A stretch of DNA of 13,851 nt from Candidatus Cloacimonadota bacterium. GTDB taxonomy: Bacteria > Hydrothermota > E44-bin80. The notes under the pieces are model-generated. The model made no database searches and was not told the origin of the DNA. It saw only the letters and a list, made by a program, of their open reading frames with translations. Location of the stretch: NCBI GenBank assembly GCA_004375785.1, contig SOKM01000286.1, positions 1-13,851 of the forward strand, given 5' to 3'. This document shows positions 12,592 through 13,851 of this stretch, piece after piece (position 1 is the first letter of the stretch; every line of letters begins with the position of its first letter). A program made the position numbers and the translations under genes.

Positions 12592-13653
12592 ATGATATTG
12601 AAAGATGTGCCAAGAAACAGTTTTTGGATAGGGGGAATGTTTTCCTGTCTTACATCGTGCTTTAATGCACTGGGTGAAGATATTTCATCAGTGTTTGTGC
12701 GGGGGCTTTGGAAAGAATTATTTTTATTTACCTTTAATGCGGATAAAGGTGGTGGTGCACATGACTGGACATTATTCCCTACTTTTTCGACTGCCTGTGA
12801 GATATGTTCTACACTCGGATACTCCTACAAATATGAAAAAGAGTTAACCTGGTCTAAGGCGTGGAAACGTATAATGCGAACAATTAAAAATAAAAAACCT
12901 GTTATGACAAGGTGGAAACCGCCTGAACCATTTTACCCATGGTTCGTACTTGTGGCAGGGTACAATGAAGCAGGAGAAAAGGTTTATTTACATTGTTACA
13001 AAGGCGCTTTTTACGAATATCCTATTGAGAAGTTCAAGCAGGGTTGGGAAAGGGGTGCAATTTTCAAGTTGGTCAAGAAGAAGCAGAAAATTGATATTAA
13101 GGAAACGGTTTTACAATCTCTCAAACTGGGAATCGAGACAATGAATAAAAAGGAAGTGAGTTTTCCAACAGATAGAAAGAGAGGGGGTACTTTTAAATGC
13201 GGATTTACTGCCTATGAAGAACTTATCAATTATCTGGAAAAAGACCGTGATTATTCAAGTTTGAATATAGACAGCTTGAAGAAAATTGCTGGATGGGGCA
13301 GTTGTCATGAGGCAACATGCGAGAATACAAAGCGTCATTATATTGCAGATTACCTGCTTTATATTGCCAGGGAATTTAGCAGTGACAAACGCCGGTATCT
13401 TGAACGGGCATCAGAACTGTATCATAGTGTGGAATACCTCTTTGACAACTTTATGATAATACATCCTGGTACTGCACCGTGGAGCAGGCAGGGTTATAGT
13501 CATCTTCCGTCATTGGCTTCAGAGGATGATAACCTACGAAAGCAAGCCGTCAAAGATTTTCCTCGTGACATGAAAGAGGCTGCAGGAATTGTTCGCAAGA
13601 TACTGTCGAAGGAAAAAGAAGCGATTGAGGAGATAGAGAAAGCGATTGATTGA
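12592..13653 (+). CDS. BtrH_N/DUF4872-like papain-fold protein
   Basis: A 353-aa cytoplasmic protein with no signal peptide. The first 165 residues resemble the BtrH N-terminal family (C39-peptidase-like fold; BtrH itself transfers an acyl group in butirosin synthesis): GGMFSCLTSCFNALGEDIS with C19 and C23 as candidate nucleophiles, a GLWKELFLFTFN segment, then FVLVAGYNEAGEKVYLHCYKG. Relatives usually have a histidine just before the VLVGY strand; here W117 (YPWFVLVAGYN) stands there and H134 follows in the next strand, so the active site may be altered. The second half (about 170-353) is mainly helical, cysteine- and tryptophan-containing (GWGSCHEATCENTKRHY), and matches the size of the usual DUF4872 partner domain. 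GAGGAA six bases upstream supports the ATG. It has its own promoter and leader and no biosynthetic neighbours; function unknown. Confidence 0.55.
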   Translation: MILKDVPRNSFWIGGMFSCLTSCFNALGEDISSVFVRGLWKELFLFTFNADKGGGAHDWTLFPTFSTACEICSTLGYSYKYEKELTWSKAWKRIMRTIKNKKPVMTRWKPPEPFYPWFVLVAGYNEAGEKVYLHCYKGAFYEYPIEKFKQGWERGAIFKLVKKKQKIDIKETVLQSLKLGIETMNKKEVSFPTDRKRGGTFKCGFTAYEELINYLEKDRDYSSLNIDSLKKIAGWGSCHEATCENTKRHYIADYLLYIAREFSSDKRRYLERASELYHSVEYLFDNFMIIHPGTAPWSRQGYSHLPSLASEDDNLRKQAVKDFPRDMKEAAGIVRKILSKEKEAIEEIEKAID

Positions 13654-13851
13654 GCACAAGCATACTAAATAGTGAGAAGAATAAGGGATGTAGGATGTAA
13701 ACAAATTCAGAAGCTGTAATATAGAGATATATTCTAAAACCTCTTGATTTTCTACTTTTTTTTGATATAAAAATAACAAATATGTTTTTATGTTTCGACA
13801 TGGTGAAGTAATAATATTAATAGCCTGTTTTTAGAACTAAAAAAAAAGTTG
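13654..13851. other. right-edge intergenic region
   Basis: No gene longer than about ten codons is supported. It starts with heptamer-like words GGGATGT and AGGATGT (13684-13697), continues into TGTAAACAAAT (13696-13706) and GCTGTAA, both shared with 1395-1420, then has an A+T-only hairpin (13718-13733) and an outward promoter at 13744-13771. Confidence 0.55.
13744..13771 (+). promoter_or_regulatory. promoter firing out of the right edge
   Basis: TTGATT (13744-13749), a 16-bp T-rich spacer and TATAAA (13766-13771). The layout, including TTTGATATAAA around the -10 box, closely resembles 12420-12448. Nothing recognisable as a gene begins within the remaining 80 bp, so the transcript has a leader or is an RNA gene continuing beyond the window. 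Confidence 0.6.

Noticed and set aside
13534..13801. 81- and 83-aa minus-strand frames at the right edge
   Set aside because: Both overlap the end of the BtrH-like gene and A+T-rich non-coding DNA; composition is low-complexity and there is no start signal.

Overview
The window is an A+T-rich bacterial chromosome segment with short, densely packed housekeeping genes. The most informative clues to the host are a heptose-1-phosphate adenylyltransferase (RfaE2), which points to a lipopolysaccharide-type outer envelope, and a secreted LVIVD-repeat beta-propeller protein ending in a tail that looks like a type IX secretion (Por) sorting domain. Together with a sigma-54-type regulator and repeat-littered intergenic regions, this suggests a Gram-negative lineage of the FCB/Cloacimonadota/WOR-3 (Stahlbacteria) kind. 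That placement is an inference. There is no rRNA, tRNA, CRISPR, transposase or phage gene in the window.

Layout. Left edge to 1280: 3'-portion of a B12-binding-domain radical SAM enzyme. 1600-2121: rfaE2. 2425-4979: an NtrC-type response regulator whose stop codon overlaps the start of an aspartokinase (lysC). 5199-6819: dapA-dapB, two bases apart. 7006-7713: dapH. These make the aspartate-to-diaminopimelate/lysine route by the N-acetyl variant; asd, the acetyl-DAP aminotransferase and deacetylase, dapF and lysA are not here. On the minus strand, 8605-7740 carries a PTS EIIA-like protein lacking the usual phospho-histidine, overlapping a VanZ-like membrane protein by one base; it converges on dapH across a 38-bp palindrome. 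From 8751 rightwards come an isochorismatase-family hydrolase, a guanine-deaminase-like enzyme, the long LVIVD propeller protein closed by a strong intrinsic terminator, then a separately promoted BtrH-like (papain-fold) protein of unknown role. The right edge holds a promoter that fires out of the window.

The most unusual thing is not a gene. Nearly every intergenic gap carries a short degenerate array with a 7- or 8-bp period (at 1301-1359, 2094-2117, 2377-2400, 4981-5039, 6961-6988, 7725-7762, 9930-9971, 9974-9999). The sequence differs at each site but the period is the same. Several arrays run into gene ends and supply the final codons or the stop codon (rfaE2, vanZ-like; a different repeat supplies the stop of the LVIVD gene). 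Two copies of the same octamer family lie in opposite orientation around the gap between rfaE2 and the response regulator. A second recurrent feature is a TTGAyT / 16-18 bp / TATAAA promoter, in two cases so close to the ATG that the mRNA would be leaderless or nearly so.
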